Source of the DNA: Microvirga pakistanensis | GTDB taxonomy: Bacteria; Pseudomonadota; Alphaproteobacteria; Rhizobiales; Beijerinckiaceae | Length of the DNA stretch: 64,000 nt | Reading direction: 5' to 3' | NCBI RefSeq assembly: GCF_004458765.1 | Contig: NZ_SPJX01000510.1 | Coordinates: 124,001-188,000 of the forward strand | In this document: positions 40,911 to 49,448 of the stretch, piece after piece | Layout: every line of letters begins with the position of its first letter | How positions within the stretch are numbered: the stretch's first letter is position 1 | Position numbers and translations under genes: made by a program | The notes under the pieces: model-generated | Databases searched by the model: none | What the model was told of the DNA's origin: nothing | What the model saw: only the letters and a program-made list of their open reading frames with translations

Positions 40911-41915
40911 ATGTTACGCCGACTTCTTCTCACCCTTGCCTCTCTCTGCCTGGCGGCGAATGCCGCCGTCGCGCAGGGCAAACCCACTCTCACGGTCTAC
41001 ACCTACGGCTCGTTCGCCGGAAAATACGGTCCTGGAAAGACCGTCAAGGAGCGCTTCGAGGCAACCTGCGGCTGCGAACTGAGCTGGGTGACCGCCGAGG
41101 ACGCCGGGAGCCTCGTCGGGCGCCTGCGCCTCGAGGGAGCGGACACGAAGGCCGACGTGGTCCTGGGGCTCGACGTGAACCTCGCGGCGGAAGCCAGGGC
41201 GCTCAACGTCTTCGCGCGCCATGGCGTGGAGGTGAAGGACCTGTCGCTGCCGATCGCGTGGAGCGACGACACCTTCGTGCCTTTCGACTGGGGTTACTAC
41301 GCCTTTGTGTACGACGCCGACAAGCTGCCCAATCCGCCGAAGAGCCTGAAAGAACTCGTCGAGAGCCCCAACGGTCCGAAGGTGGTGCTGCAGGATCCCC
41401 GCACGAGCGCGCCGGGTCTCGGCCTCCTGCTCTGGATGCAGAAGGTCTACGGCGACAAGGCGGGCGAGGCATGGGCCCAGATGAAACCACGGATCGTCAC
41501 CTTCACCAAGGGTTGGTCGGAAGCCTATGGCCTGTTCCTGAAAGGCGAAGCCGACATGGTGATGTCCTACACCACGTCGCCCGCGTACCACATCGCCGTT
41601 GAAAAGAAGAACAACTACAAGGCCGCCATCTTCCAGGAAGGGCACTACCTTCACGTCGAGATCGCCGGCATGACGCGCACGACGAAGCAGCCTGAGCTCG
41701 CAAGGAAGTTCATGGCCTTCGTGCTCAGCGAGCCCTTCCAGTCGGCCATGCCGGAAGGCAACTGGATGATGCCGGCCAAGGCACCGGCTGCCGGACTGCC
41801 CACAGCCTTCAAGGATCTGGCGCAGCCTCAGAAAGCGCTGCTCTTCACGCCCGAGGACGTGCAGCAGAACCGCCGCGCCTTCACGGACGTCTGGCTCAAC
41901 GCCACGGCGCGTTGA
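40911..41915 (+). CDS. thiB: Thiamine ABC transporter, periplasmic substrate-binding protein
   Basis: Binds thiamine, thiamine monophosphate or TPP in the periplasm and delivers it to ThiPQ. MLRRLLLTLASLCLAANAAV is a Sec signal peptide cleaved near AVAQ, before TLTVYTYGSFAGKYGPGK, a typical ThiB/TbpA start. VVLGLDVNLAAEAR and PFDWGYYAFVYDADKLPNPP are conserved ligand-lobe parts. Of two in-frame ATGs, 40911 is preferred because GGGAG stands eight bases before it and the signal peptide follows at once. The 334-residue length is normal. It is the first gene of the riboswitch-controlled operon. Confidence 0.94.
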   Translation: MLRRLLLTLASLCLAANAAVAQGKPTLTVYTYGSFAGKYGPGKTVKERFEATCGCELSWVTAEDAGSLVGRLRLEGADTKADVVLGLDVNLAAEARALNVFARHGVEVKDLSLPIAWSDDTFVPFDWGYYAFVYDADKLPNPPKSLKELVESPNGPKVVLQDPRTSAPGLGLLLWMQKVYGDKAGEAWAQMKPRIVTFTKGWSEAYGLFLKGEADMVMSYTTSPAYHIAVEKKNNYKAAIFQEGHYLHVEIAGMTRTTKQPELARKFMAFVLSEPFQSAMPEGNWMMPAKAPAAGLPTAFKDLAQPQKALLFTPEDVQQNRRAFTDVWLNATAR

Positions 41916-41925
41916 GCGTGTCGTC

Positions 41926-43500
41926 ATGAGGGGAAAGCTGCCGCATCCCGGAAGCCTGGTGGCCTTTGCCCTCCTGGCCCTGGTTGCGGGCGGCTTCGTC
42001 GCACTCGCGGCAATCGGCGGAGAGAGGCCGACGCTTCTCTCCATCGGTCCCTATCTCTGGCGCGTGCTGGCCTTCTCGATCGTTCAGGCCGCTCTTTCCA
42101 CTCTCCTGTCGCTGGCTCTCGGACTTGCGCTGGCGCTGGCCCTGGCGCGCCGCCGTTTCCCGGGACGCGGCATGGTTCTGGCGCTTCTGGGCACCACGAT
42201 GGTCATCCCCACCATCGTGGCGGTCTTCGCCGTCTTCGCCGTCTATGGGCGGAGCGGATGGGCCGCCGAGATTGCCGCCCTTCTCGGCTGGAACAACAGT
42301 TTCAGCATCTTCGGCTATCCCGGAATCCTGATCGCGCATGTGTTCCTCAACGGACCCTTCGTGGCGCGCATTCTTCTCGATGCCTTGAGCCTCGTGCCGG
42401 CCGAGCACTGGCGGCTCGCCTCGGCCTTCGGATTTTCGCCCGCGCATGTTTTCCGCCATCTCGATTGGCCCGTATTGCGCGCGGAACTGCCGGGCCTCGC
42501 GGGACTCGTGTTCCTGCTCTGCTTCAAGAGCTTCGCCATCGTGCTGGCGCTCGGCGGGGGACCGAGCCGCTCCACCCTCGAAGTCGCCATCTACGAAGCC
42601 CTCAAGATCGATCTCGACTTCGGGCGCGCGGCCTGGCTTTCGCTCATCCAGCTCGCCATCTGCCTGACGCTGACGGGCGTTCTCAACTGGGCCTTCACGC
42701 GGCCTCCGACCGCACACACGGTCCGAGGCCTGATCCGGCGTCCCGATGCGCGAAGCGGTGCCCTGCAACTCCTGGATGCCGTCATTCTCACGGCGGCTGC
42801 GCTTTTCATCGCGCCCTTGGCGTTCAGCCTGCTGAGCGGATTGAACGATATTCCCGATGTCGTCGATGCGGACCTCCTGCGGGCCTTCGCGACGAGCATG
42901 ACGATCGCCGTCATCGCGGCCATGATCGCCTGCCTTCTCGCCCTTGCTCTTGCGTCCGCCGCGCGCCGGTGGCGCGTCACCCTGCGTTCGCCGCGCGTCG
43001 CAGCCTTCTACGATTTCCTCCCCAATACCCTGCTGGCCGTGCCGCCCTTCGCGTTGACGGCCGGCCTGTTCCTCATCCTGCGGCGCTTTGTCGATCCTTC
43101 AGCCGCAGGCATCATCCTTCTGCCGCTGATCAACGGTCTGGCCGCCATGCCTTTCGCCTATCGCTCCCTCGCCCCCCGTCTCCTGACGGCAGAGGAGCGC
43201 TACGGCCGCGTTGCCGCGTCGTTGGGCGTCATCGGCGCGAACAAGCTCATGATCATGGATTGGCCCCTGATCAGGCGCCCGCTCGGCGCTGCCTTCGCCT
43301 TGGCCATGGCGCTCTCGTTCGGCGATTTCGGGATCATCGCCCTCTTCGGCGGGCAGGATCTCGTCACCCTTCCCTATCTCCTCTTCGAGCGCCTGGGGTC
43401 ATACAGGCTCGATGAAGCCGCGGCGATCGGTCTCTTCATCGTGCTCGTCGCCTTTACCCTCGCTCACATGTCGGGCCGTTTGTCTCATGCTGGTGATTGA
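41926..43500 (+). CDS. thiP: Thiamine ABC transporter permease
   Basis: Inner-membrane channel of the thiamine importer, 524 residues with two homologous halves of about six helices, each carrying a permease domain. The coupling-loop regions are seen as HWRLASAFGFSPAHVFRHLD in the first half and YGRVAASLGVIGANKLMIMD in the second, the E-A-A-like loops that contact the ATPase. It starts 10 bp after thiB and its last 14 bp overlap thiQ, so the three are translated together. The length fits known ThiP proteins. Confidence 0.94.
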   Translation: MRGKLPHPGSLVAFALLALVAGGFVALAAIGGERPTLLSIGPYLWRVLAFSIVQAALSTLLSLALGLALALALARRRFPGRGMVLALLGTTMVIPTIVAVFAVFAVYGRSGWAAEIAALLGWNNSFSIFGYPGILIAHVFLNGPFVARILLDALSLVPAEHWRLASAFGFSPAHVFRHLDWPVLRAELPGLAGLVFLLCFKSFAIVLALGGGPSRSTLEVAIYEALKIDLDFGRAAWLSLIQLAICLTLTGVLNWAFTRPPTAHTVRGLIRRPDARSGALQLLDAVILTAAALFIAPLAFSLLSGLNDIPDVVDADLLRAFATSMTIAVIAAMIACLLALALASAARRWRVTLRSPRVAAFYDFLPNTLLAVPPFALTAGLFLILRRFVDPSAAGIILLPLINGLAAMPFAYRSLAPRLLTAEERYGRVAASLGVIGANKLMIMDWPLIRRPLGAAFALAMALSFGDFGIIALFGGQDLVTLPYLLFERLGSYRLDEAAAIGLFIVLVAFTLAHMSGRLSHAGD

Positions 43501-44188
43501 AGACTGCCGTCTCACATGGCCGGATTTCACGGCCGATTACTCCATGACGGTGCAAACGGGCGCCCTCTGCGCCATCATCGGGCCGTCGGGCGGCGGAAAG
43601 ACCACCTTGCTGCACATGATCGCCGGGTTCGAGATCCCTGAGAGCGGACGGCTCACTTTCGACGGGGTCGATCTCCTGCCCCTCGAACCGGCCAAGCGCC
43701 CCGTGGCCATCGTCTTTCAGGATCACAACCTCTTTCCGCACCTGAGCGCGGCGCAGAATGTCGCCTTGGGGATTCGCCCATCGCTGCGCATGTCCGAGGA
43801 TGAGATCCGGCTCATCGACGAGATGCTGGAGGCGGTCGGCCTGAAGGGCTTCGGAGGGCGCAAGCCCGGCGAGATGTCCGGCGGCCAGCGCCAGCGGGTG
43901 GCGCTGGCACGCGCCCTTGTCTCGGGTCGTCCGATGATCCTCCTCGACGAGCCCTTCAGCAGTCTCGACCCAGGCCTTCGGCGCGATATGGTCCAGCTCG
44001 TCGGCGATCTGCGCCGCCGACGTCCTGTCACGATCCTCATGACGATCCATACACCCGAAGATGTGGCCTCTCTGGCCGACCAGATGGTGTTCGTGGCCGA
44101 CGGCAGGGTCCTGGCATCGGATAGCCCCTCGGCCATCCTGGGAGGCACCCTCGCGTCCAGGATCGCCGCTGCCGTCTCGGATGGCTGA
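43487..44188 (+). CDS. thiQ: Thiamine ABC transporter ATP-binding protein
   Basis: ATPase of the thiamine importer, 233 residues. GPSGGGKTTLLHMIAGFE is the Walker A motif, FQDHNLFPHLSAAQNVALG the Q-loop, MSGGQRQRVALARALV the ABC signature, MILLDEPFSSLD the Walker B and TIHTPEDV the switch His. The ATG at 43487 lies inside thiP and gives MLVIEDCRLTWPDFTADYSM. The overlap secures balanced expression. A weak hairpin follows at 44249-44267. Confidence 0.95.
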   Translation: MLVIEDCRLTWPDFTADYSMTVQTGALCAIIGPSGGGKTTLLHMIAGFEIPESGRLTFDGVDLLPLEPAKRPVAIVFQDHNLFPHLSAAQNVALGIRPSLRMSEDEIRLIDEMLEAVGLKGFGGRKPGEMSGGQRQRVALARALVSGRPMILLDEPFSSLDPGLRRDMVQLVGDLRRRRPVTILMTIHTPEDVASLADQMVFVADGRVLASDSPSAILGGTLASRIAAAVSDG

Positions 44189-44248
44189 TTCCCTTGAACC
44201 GCCTGCCGCTTCGAGCATTCATCAAGGGTTCCAGGCCTGAAAGGTCCG

Positions 44249-44271
44249 GGCACGGCATTGCCGTGCCTCTT
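44249..44271 (+). terminator. Weak intrinsic terminator after thiBPQ
   Basis: An 8-bp GC-rich stem (44249-44256 with 44260-44267), three-base loop, then TCTTCC. The T tract is short. It separates thiQ from the amino-sugar cluster. Confidence 0.5.
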
Positions 44272-44339
44272 CCAGAACTGGACATTAAGTGGCATCATGC
44301 CGGCCTGATCTTCGGCCCTCTCGAGAGCTCCCCTTCCTT

Positions 44340-45221
44340 ATGCGCAAGTCCTTTTTCCTCGGCATCGACGGCGGCGGCACGAAATGTCGGGCGCGGCTGC
44401 GCGATGCGGATGGAGCATTGCTCGGGGAGGGCTCCGGCGGCCCTTCGAACATTCGCCTCGACCCCGATCTGGTCTGGAACTCCATTCTGACGGCCTGCCG
44501 CGAGGCCCTGAGCCAAGCCGGGCTCTCGGACAGCGATCTTGGAGCCGTGCATGCGGGCATGGGAGCCGCCGGCGCGGGGCAGGCGAGCGCCGTCGAGCGG
44601 CTCCTGTCCCGCCCGCACCCCTTCGCGTCCTTTGCCATCGACACGGATGCGCACACGGCGTGGCTCGGCGCCTTCAACGGCGGCGACGGTGCCATCCTCA
44701 TCCTGGGCACGGGGTCCTGCGGCTATGGCGGGGTTGGCGGGCAATGCCGCTATGTCGGCGGCTGGGGCTTCGAAATTTCCGACGAAGGCAGCGGCGCCGC
44801 CATGGGGCGGGAGCTTCTGCGACGCTGCGTCTGGGCGCACGACGGGCGGATTCCCTCCACGCCGCTCTCGGAGGCCCTCCTCGCCGAGTTCAGCCATGAT
44901 CTGGAAAAGCTGATCGACTGGGTCGGCGCTGCGCGCCCCAGCGATTATGCCCGATATGCGCCGCTCGTGCTCGACTATGCCAACCGGCGCGATCCGCTCG
45001 GCATCGCGCTGGTCGAGGATGCCGCCGCCGGGGCGACACGCATCGCCATGCGTCTCCTGGAACTGGGCGCGCCGAATCTGTGCCTGTTCGGCGGCCTCGC
45101 GGAGCCCCTGCTCCCATGGATGCCGCCGCCGATTCAGCAGACCATCGTGCCGCCGGCAGCGGATGCCCTGGACGGAGCCATTCTTCTCGGGCGGAGCGCC
45201 GCCTCGCGAGGGCGGGCATGA
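44340..45221 (+). CDS. Glucosamine/N-acetylglucosamine kinase, BadF/BadG-type
   Basis: An ASKHA-fold sugar kinase of 293 residues that phosphorylates GlcNAc or GlcN with ATP. FFLGIDGGGTKCRARLRDAD is phosphate motif 1, IDTDAHTAWLGAFNGGDG the catalytic Asp region, and AILILGTGSCGYGGVGGQ phosphate motif 2. The start MRKSFFLGIDGGG at 44340 is clear by homology though its ribosome site is weak. Its stop overlaps the GntR start as ATGA, so it leads the operon kinase-regulator-deaminase-NagA. The product would enter the pathway at GlcNAc-6-P or GlcN-6-P. A second kinase of the same fold lies at 55271. Confidence 0.87.
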   Translation: MRKSFFLGIDGGGTKCRARLRDADGALLGEGSGGPSNIRLDPDLVWNSILTACREALSQAGLSDSDLGAVHAGMGAAGAGQASAVERLLSRPHPFASFAIDTDAHTAWLGAFNGGDGAILILGTGSCGYGGVGGQCRYVGGWGFEISDEGSGAAMGRELLRRCVWAHDGRIPSTPLSEALLAEFSHDLEKLIDWVGAARPSDYARYAPLVLDYANRRDPLGIALVEDAAAGATRIAMRLLELGAPNLCLFGGLAEPLLPWMPPPIQQTIVPPAADALDGAILLGRSAASRGRA

Positions 45222-46003
45222 ACGACCACGCGACAGCGGCGGCTCTCACCCTTCCCCTCGACGAGAGCAACCCGACACCGCTCTATCTGCAGCTTCAGCA
45301 ATCCATCGAGGAGGCCGTTCGCAAAGGTTCCCTGAAGGCGGACGACGCACTTCCCGGCGAGCGCGACCTGGCCAGGCAGCTCGGCATCTCGCGCGTCACG
45401 GTGCGCAAGGCCATCACCGGGCTGGTCAAGAAGGGCGTCCTTGTCCAACGCTGGGGATCCGGCACGTTCATCGCCCCGCAGATGCGCCTGGAGCAGCCGC
45501 TCTCGCGCCTGTCGAGCTTCACGGACGACATGTCGGCGCGCGGCCTGCAATCGTCCGCCATTCTGCTGAGCCGCTCCACAGGACAGGCTTCGACCGATGA
45601 GCTGATGGCGTTGGGCTTGTCGCCGGGCGAGACGGTGAGCCGCGTCAATCGCCTGCGCATGGCGAACGGCATTCCCATGGCGATCGAGCATGCGGTTCTT
45701 CCCTCCCGCTTTCTGCCCGATCCGAGTCTCGTGAAGCAGTCGCTCTATGCCGTGCTGCACGAGCAGGGATGCATGCCCGTCCGGGCCCTGCAGAGGCTTC
45801 ATGCGGTGCTGCTGAATGAGGAACAGGCGTCCCTGCTCCACGTTGCACCCCAGAGCCCGGCCCTTTACATCGAGCGCCGCTCGTTCACGGCTGCGGGCGA
45901 AGTTGTCGAGTTCACCTCGTCTTATTACCGGGGCGATGCCTATGATTTCGTGGCCGAGTTGACCATCGCCCAGCCCGAGCGGATCCATCATGATGATGCC
46001 TGA
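45218..46003 (+). CDS. GntR family transcriptional regulator (HutC/NagR-type)
   Basis: A 261-residue DNA-binding regulator. The winged helix lies at about residues 20-90 with LPGERDLARQLGISRVTVRK and a wing motif KKGVLVQRWGSGTFI. The rest is a UTRA effector domain with SVYY-like elements and YIERRSFTAAGEVVEFTSSY near the C-terminus. NagR/DasR-type members sense GlcN-6-P or GlcNAc-6-P. Its position between the kinase and the deaminase argues that it represses the amino-sugar genes; candidate TGGTCC half-sites occur at the anmK and murQ promoters. It overlaps both neighbours. Confidence 0.9.
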   Translation: MNDHATAAALTLPLDESNPTPLYLQLQQSIEEAVRKGSLKADDALPGERDLARQLGISRVTVRKAITGLVKKGVLVQRWGSGTFIAPQMRLEQPLSRLSSFTDDMSARGLQSSAILLSRSTGQASTDELMALGLSPGETVSRVNRLRMANGIPMAIEHAVLPSRFLPDPSLVKQSLYAVLHEQGCMPVRALQRLHAVLLNEEQASLLHVAPQSPALYIERRSFTAAGEVVEFTSSYYRGDAYDFVAELTIAQPERIHHDDA

Positions 46004-47042
46004 CCTTAGTTCTCCCACCATGACCGCCATGCTGAGCGAGGCCCGTGAGGCGCCGCAGGTCGTGGCGCGCCTACTCGACAGCAATGCGCCCCTGTGCCGC
46101 GATCTCGGCGAGCGTCTTCGCGAATCGCCGCCGCCCTTCGCGGTCACCTGCGCGCGCGGCAGCTCGGACAATGCGGCAACCTTCATCAAGTATCTGCTCG
46201 AGATCCATTCAGGCCTGGTGACGGCCTCGGTCGGACCGTCCGTCACGTCGGTGTACGAGGCGCGCCCGCGCATGCGCGATGCGCTCTTCCTCGCCGTCTC
46301 CCAATCGGGACGCAGCCCCGACATCCTCAATCTGGCGCAGGCCGGGCGAGCCGACGGAGCGCTGACGGTTGCGCTCGTCAACGATACGGCGTCGCCTCTG
46401 GCCTCCACCTGCGAAGTCGTGCTGCCGCTCCATGCGGGCCCCGAGAAGAGCGTGGCGGCGACGAAGTCCTTCATCGCGGCACTGGCGGCAGGGTTTCAGC
46501 TCGTCGCGCATTGGTCGCAGGATCAGGAGCTGCTCGCGGCACTCGACACCCTGCCGGAGGTTCTCGACAAGGCGGCCGCCATCGAGTGGTCGGCGGCGCT
46601 TCCTAGGCTGGCCCGGGCCGACAATCTCTTCGTCGTTGGGCGCGGCGTCGGGTTTGCCGTTGCGCAGGAAGCGGCCCTCAAGCTGAAGGAAACCTCCGGC
46701 ATTCATGCGGAGGCCATGAGCGCCGCCGAACTGATGCATGGCCCCTGGACCCTGGCGGGCGATCACTTCCCGATCCTGGTCTTGAGCCAGCGCGACGAGA
46801 CCCTGGACGGAGTGAACGACCTCGTCACGAAGCTCAACGAGCAGGGTGTTCCCGTCGTCGTCGCCGGTGCGGCCGAAGGCCCTGCGACCGTGATGCTTCC
46901 CTCGGTCGAGAACGCGCATCCCTATCTTGCTCCGATCGCCATGATCCAGAGCTTCTATCCGCTTGTGAATGCCATCGCTCTGGCGCGCGGCCGCAACCCG
47001 GACAATCCGCCGCGTCTGCGCAAGGTCACGGAGACGGTCTGA
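45990..47042 (+). CDS. SIS-domain glucosamine-6-phosphate deaminase (NagB-II type)
   Basis: A 350-residue protein with two SIS domains and no glutaminase domain, as in NagB-II enzymes that convert GlcN-6-P to fructose-6-P and ammonia. VTCARGSSDNAATFIKYLLE and LFLAVSQSGRSPDILNL are the first sugar-phosphate site, VGRGVGFAVAQEAALKLKET and SGIHAEAMSAAELMHGP the second; a catalytic Glu lies in ALKLKE. Three consecutive ATGs (45990, 45993, 45996) make the exact start uncertain; it overlaps the GntR gene. An isomerase role (AgaS) is possible, but the neighbouring nagA supports deamination. Confidence 0.9.
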   Translation: MMMPDLSSPTMTAMLSEAREAPQVVARLLDSNAPLCRDLGERLRESPPPFAVTCARGSSDNAATFIKYLLEIHSGLVTASVGPSVTSVYEARPRMRDALFLAVSQSGRSPDILNLAQAGRADGALTVALVNDTASPLASTCEVVLPLHAGPEKSVAATKSFIAALAAGFQLVAHWSQDQELLAALDTLPEVLDKAAAIEWSAALPRLARADNLFVVGRGVGFAVAQEAALKLKETSGIHAEAMSAAELMHGPWTLAGDHFPILVLSQRDETLDGVNDLVTKLNEQGVPVVVAGAAEGPATVMLPSVENAHPYLAPIAMIQSFYPLVNAIALARGRNPDNPPRLRKVTETV

Positions 47043-48178
47043 TGCCTCTTGCCCTGACAGGAGCTCGAATCTTCGATGGAGCGCACATGCTCGAGGGCCG
47101 TGCGGTCGTCATCGAGAATGGCCGCATCGTCGCCGTTCCGCCGGAGCGCGACCTCGGCGCGGGCGTCAAGCGACGCCCGCTGGCGGGCCTGCTCGCACCT
47201 GGCTTCATCGACGTGCAGGTGAATGGCGGCGGCGGCATCGTGTTCAACGATGCGCGCCACGTGGAGGGCCTCAGGACCATCGCCGCCGCGCACCGGAAAT
47301 ACGGAACAACGGGTCTGCTCCCAACTTTCATCACCGATACGCGCGACAAGATGGCCGAGGCCGTCGAGGCCGTGCGTGCCGCGCTTTCCATGCGCGTCCC
47401 AGGGGTGCTCGGCATTCATGTCGAAGGTCCCTTCATCAACCCCGCCAGAAAAGGGGTGCACAATGCAGCCTTCATGCGGCCCATGGAGGAAGCGGATCTC
47501 GACATCCTGACATCGCTGAAGGAGGGCCGCACCCTCGTGACGCTCGCCCCCGAGTGCAACCGCATGGAATTCATTGCCCAGCTGGCGGCGGCAGGCATTC
47601 TCGTCTGCGCCGGCCACACGGCGGGCGATTACGATACGGTGATGGAGGCCTTCCGCCACGGGCTCAGGGGTTTCACACATCTCTACAACGCCATGCCACC
47701 CCTTGCCGGGCGAGAACCCGGACCGGTGGGAGCGGCTCTCGATATTCGCGACGCCTGGTGCGGCATCATCGTCGACGGGCACCATGTCAGCGACGCCTCC
47801 CTGCGTCTCGCCATCGCGGCGAAGGGAACCGAGCGCATGATGCTGGTGACCGATGCCATGGCGGTGACCGGCACGGACATGAAGACCTTCGACCTTCACG
47901 GCCGCACGATCTATCGCCGGGAAGGCAAGCTCGCGACAGAGGACGGAACGCTCGCCGGCTCCGACCTCGACATGGCTTCGGCCGTTCGCAACGGCGTGGA
48001 GAGGCTCGGCCTCGCCCTGCCGGACGTGCTGCGCATGGCCTCCCACGTGCCTGCCGCTTTCCTGAGGCTCGATCACGAACTCGGGCGCATCGCTCCGGGC
48101 TACCGGGCGGATCTCGTGCTGCTCGACGAGGGGCTGCATGTGCAGGACACCTGGATCGGCGGCGAGGCGTCCTCCTAG
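47042..48178 (+). CDS. nagA: N-acetylglucosamine-6-phosphate deacetylase
   Basis: Removes acetate from GlcNAc-6-P to give GlcN-6-P. The 378-residue length and metal-site motifs are normal: GIHVEGPFINPARKGVHNA (Glu), LVCAGHTAGDYD (His), GFTHLYNAMPPLAGREPG (His) and MLVTDAMAV (catalytic Asp). LLAPGFIDVQVNGGGGI is the typical N-terminal strand. Its ATG shares a base with the deaminase stop (TGATG), showing coupling. Together with MurQ and the deaminase it completes the path from MurNAc-6-P to glycolysis. The next gene is convergent. Confidence 0.95.
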   Translation: MPLALTGARIFDGAHMLEGRAVVIENGRIVAVPPERDLGAGVKRRPLAGLLAPGFIDVQVNGGGGIVFNDARHVEGLRTIAAAHRKYGTTGLLPTFITDTRDKMAEAVEAVRAALSMRVPGVLGIHVEGPFINPARKGVHNAAFMRPMEEADLDILTSLKEGRTLVTLAPECNRMEFIAQLAAAGILVCAGHTAGDYDTVMEAFRHGLRGFTHLYNAMPPLAGREPGPVGAALDIRDAWCGIIVDGHHVSDASLRLAIAAKGTERMMLVTDAMAVTGTDMKTFDLHGRTIYRREGKLATEDGTLAGSDLDMASAVRNGVERLGLALPDVLRMASHVPAAFLRLDHELGRIAPGYRADLVLLDEGLHVQDTWIGGEASS

Positions 48179-48621
48179 ACGGCTGCGCCCTTCCCGTAGA
48201 GCACGAAGCTGCGCATCGTTCCTGCGAACTCGCGCTCATACATGCGGGTGACGCGCCAGCCATGCCGTTCATAGAAGCGCCGCGCACCATGATTGTCGCG
48301 AAAGCATTCAAGGCTTCTCGCGCCCCGGGCTTCGGCCGCCTCGAGAAGTTGAGCGCCCCCGCCTTGCCCGATCGCGGCAGGGTCCATGAACAACATGTCG
48401 ATATGGCCGTCTGTCATGAGCAGGAAGCCCAGAGCATCGTCCTGCCGCGCGACGACCAGCATCCGCTCCCATGCGCTTGTGAAGCGCTCGGCAAAGTAAG
48501 CCGCATCGCGGCTTGCCACAGCGTCCGGTTCCAGGATCGTCGCGAACGCGGCGCGATAGGAGCGTGCCGCGATCTCCGCGAGCCGGGAAATATCATCGGC
48601 CTGTGCCTGACGCACGATCAC
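48175..48621 (-). CDS. GNAT family N-acetyltransferase
   Basis: An acetyl-CoA-dependent acetyltransferase of 148 residues. IVRQAQADDISRLAEIAARS is the GNAT start, FLLMTDGHIDMLFMDPAAIG strands 3-4, GQGGGAQLLEAAEARGAR the acetyl-CoA pyrophosphate loop (Q-x-x-G-x-G/A type), and NHGARRFYERHGWRV the C-terminal motif. The GTG at 48619-48621 has GAGGGGG upstream and overlaps the permease stop as GTGA. As the last gene of the transporter operon it could acetylate an imported amino sugar or peptide, but the substrate is unknown. Confidence 0.88.
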   Translation of the reverse strand: MIVRQAQADDISRLAEIAARSYRAAFATILEPDAVASRDAAYFAERFTSAWERMLVVARQDDALGFLLMTDGHIDMLFMDPAAIGQGGGAQLLEAAEARGARSLECFRDNHGARRFYERHGWRVTRMYEREFAGTMRSFVLYGKGAAV

Positions 48622-49445
48622 GGCTGCCCCCTCAGGCGCGGATCGAGCGTGTCGCGCAAGGCATCCCCCAGCAGGTTGAAGCCGAAGGACAGGAAGAGAA
48701 TGGCAAATCCGGCGAAGATCGCGCTCCAGGGCGAAAGCATGAGGAAGTTGCGGCCTTCCGAGAGCATGAGACCCAGTGACGGCGTCGGCGGCTGCGTGCC
48801 GAGACCGAGGAAGGAGAGCGACGCCTCCACCAGAATGGCGGCGGACAGCAGAAGGCTCGTCTGGACGAGGATGACCGATGCGAGATTCGGAAGAATATGA
48901 AGGAAGATGATGCGCCCGTCGGAGGAACCGATGGCGCGCGCGCCGGCCACGAACTCGCTCTCGCACAGCACCAGCGCGGGTCCGCGCAGGAGCCTTGCGA
49001 AGATCGGGGTATAGACGACGGCGATGGCGGCGGCGGCGCTGTACGTATGAGGTCCGAGAACGGCGATGATCCCGATGGCGAGCAGCATGACCGGGAAGGC
49101 GAACAGCACGTCCATGAGGCGCATGATGATGCGGCCGAGCCAGCCGCGATAATAGGCCGCGACGAGCCCGAGCGCTCCACCCGCCAGCAGAGCGACGCCG
49201 ACGGCGAGCACGCAGGCGATCAGGGACGTGCGATAGCCGTAGAGAATGCGGGTGAGCACATCGCGTCCGAGCTGATCCGTGCCGAGCCAGTTGAGATCGC
49301 TCGGTCCTCTCAGGCGTCGCGCAACGCTCTGGGCCATGGGATCGTAGGGCGCGATCAGAGGCGCTCCGACAGCGAGAATGAGCTGGGCCGCAACGAGCAG
49401 AACCGCGAAGGCGAGGAGCTTGTTCCTGGTGAGTGACCTGACCAC
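48618..49445 (-). CDS. ABC transporter permease, dipeptide/oligopeptide type (DppC-like)
   Basis: An inner-membrane permease of 275 residues. Starting from the GTG at 49443-49445, one N-terminal helix (LLAFAVLLVAAQLILAVGAP) is followed by the LNWLGTDQLGRDVLTRILYG motif that marks DppC/OppC proteins, then five more helices. EFVAGARAIGSSDGRIIFLH is the ATPase-coupling loop. It pairs with the DppB-like gene, 3 bp upstream. No ATPase gene occurs in the cluster, so the importer must borrow one encoded elsewhere. Confidence 0.92.
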   Translation of the reverse strand: MVRSLTRNKLLAFAVLLVAAQLILAVGAPLIAPYDPMAQSVARRLRGPSDLNWLGTDQLGRDVLTRILYGYRTSLIACVLAVGVALLAGGALGLVAAYYRGWLGRIIMRLMDVLFAFPVMLLAIGIIAVLGPHTYSAAAAIAVVYTPIFARLLRGPALVLCESEFVAGARAIGSSDGRIIFLHILPNLASVILVQTSLLLSAAILVEASLSFLGLGTQPPTPSLGLMLSEGRNFLMLSPWSAIFAGFAILFLSFGFNLLGDALRDTLDPRLRGQP

Positions 49446-49448
49446 CGT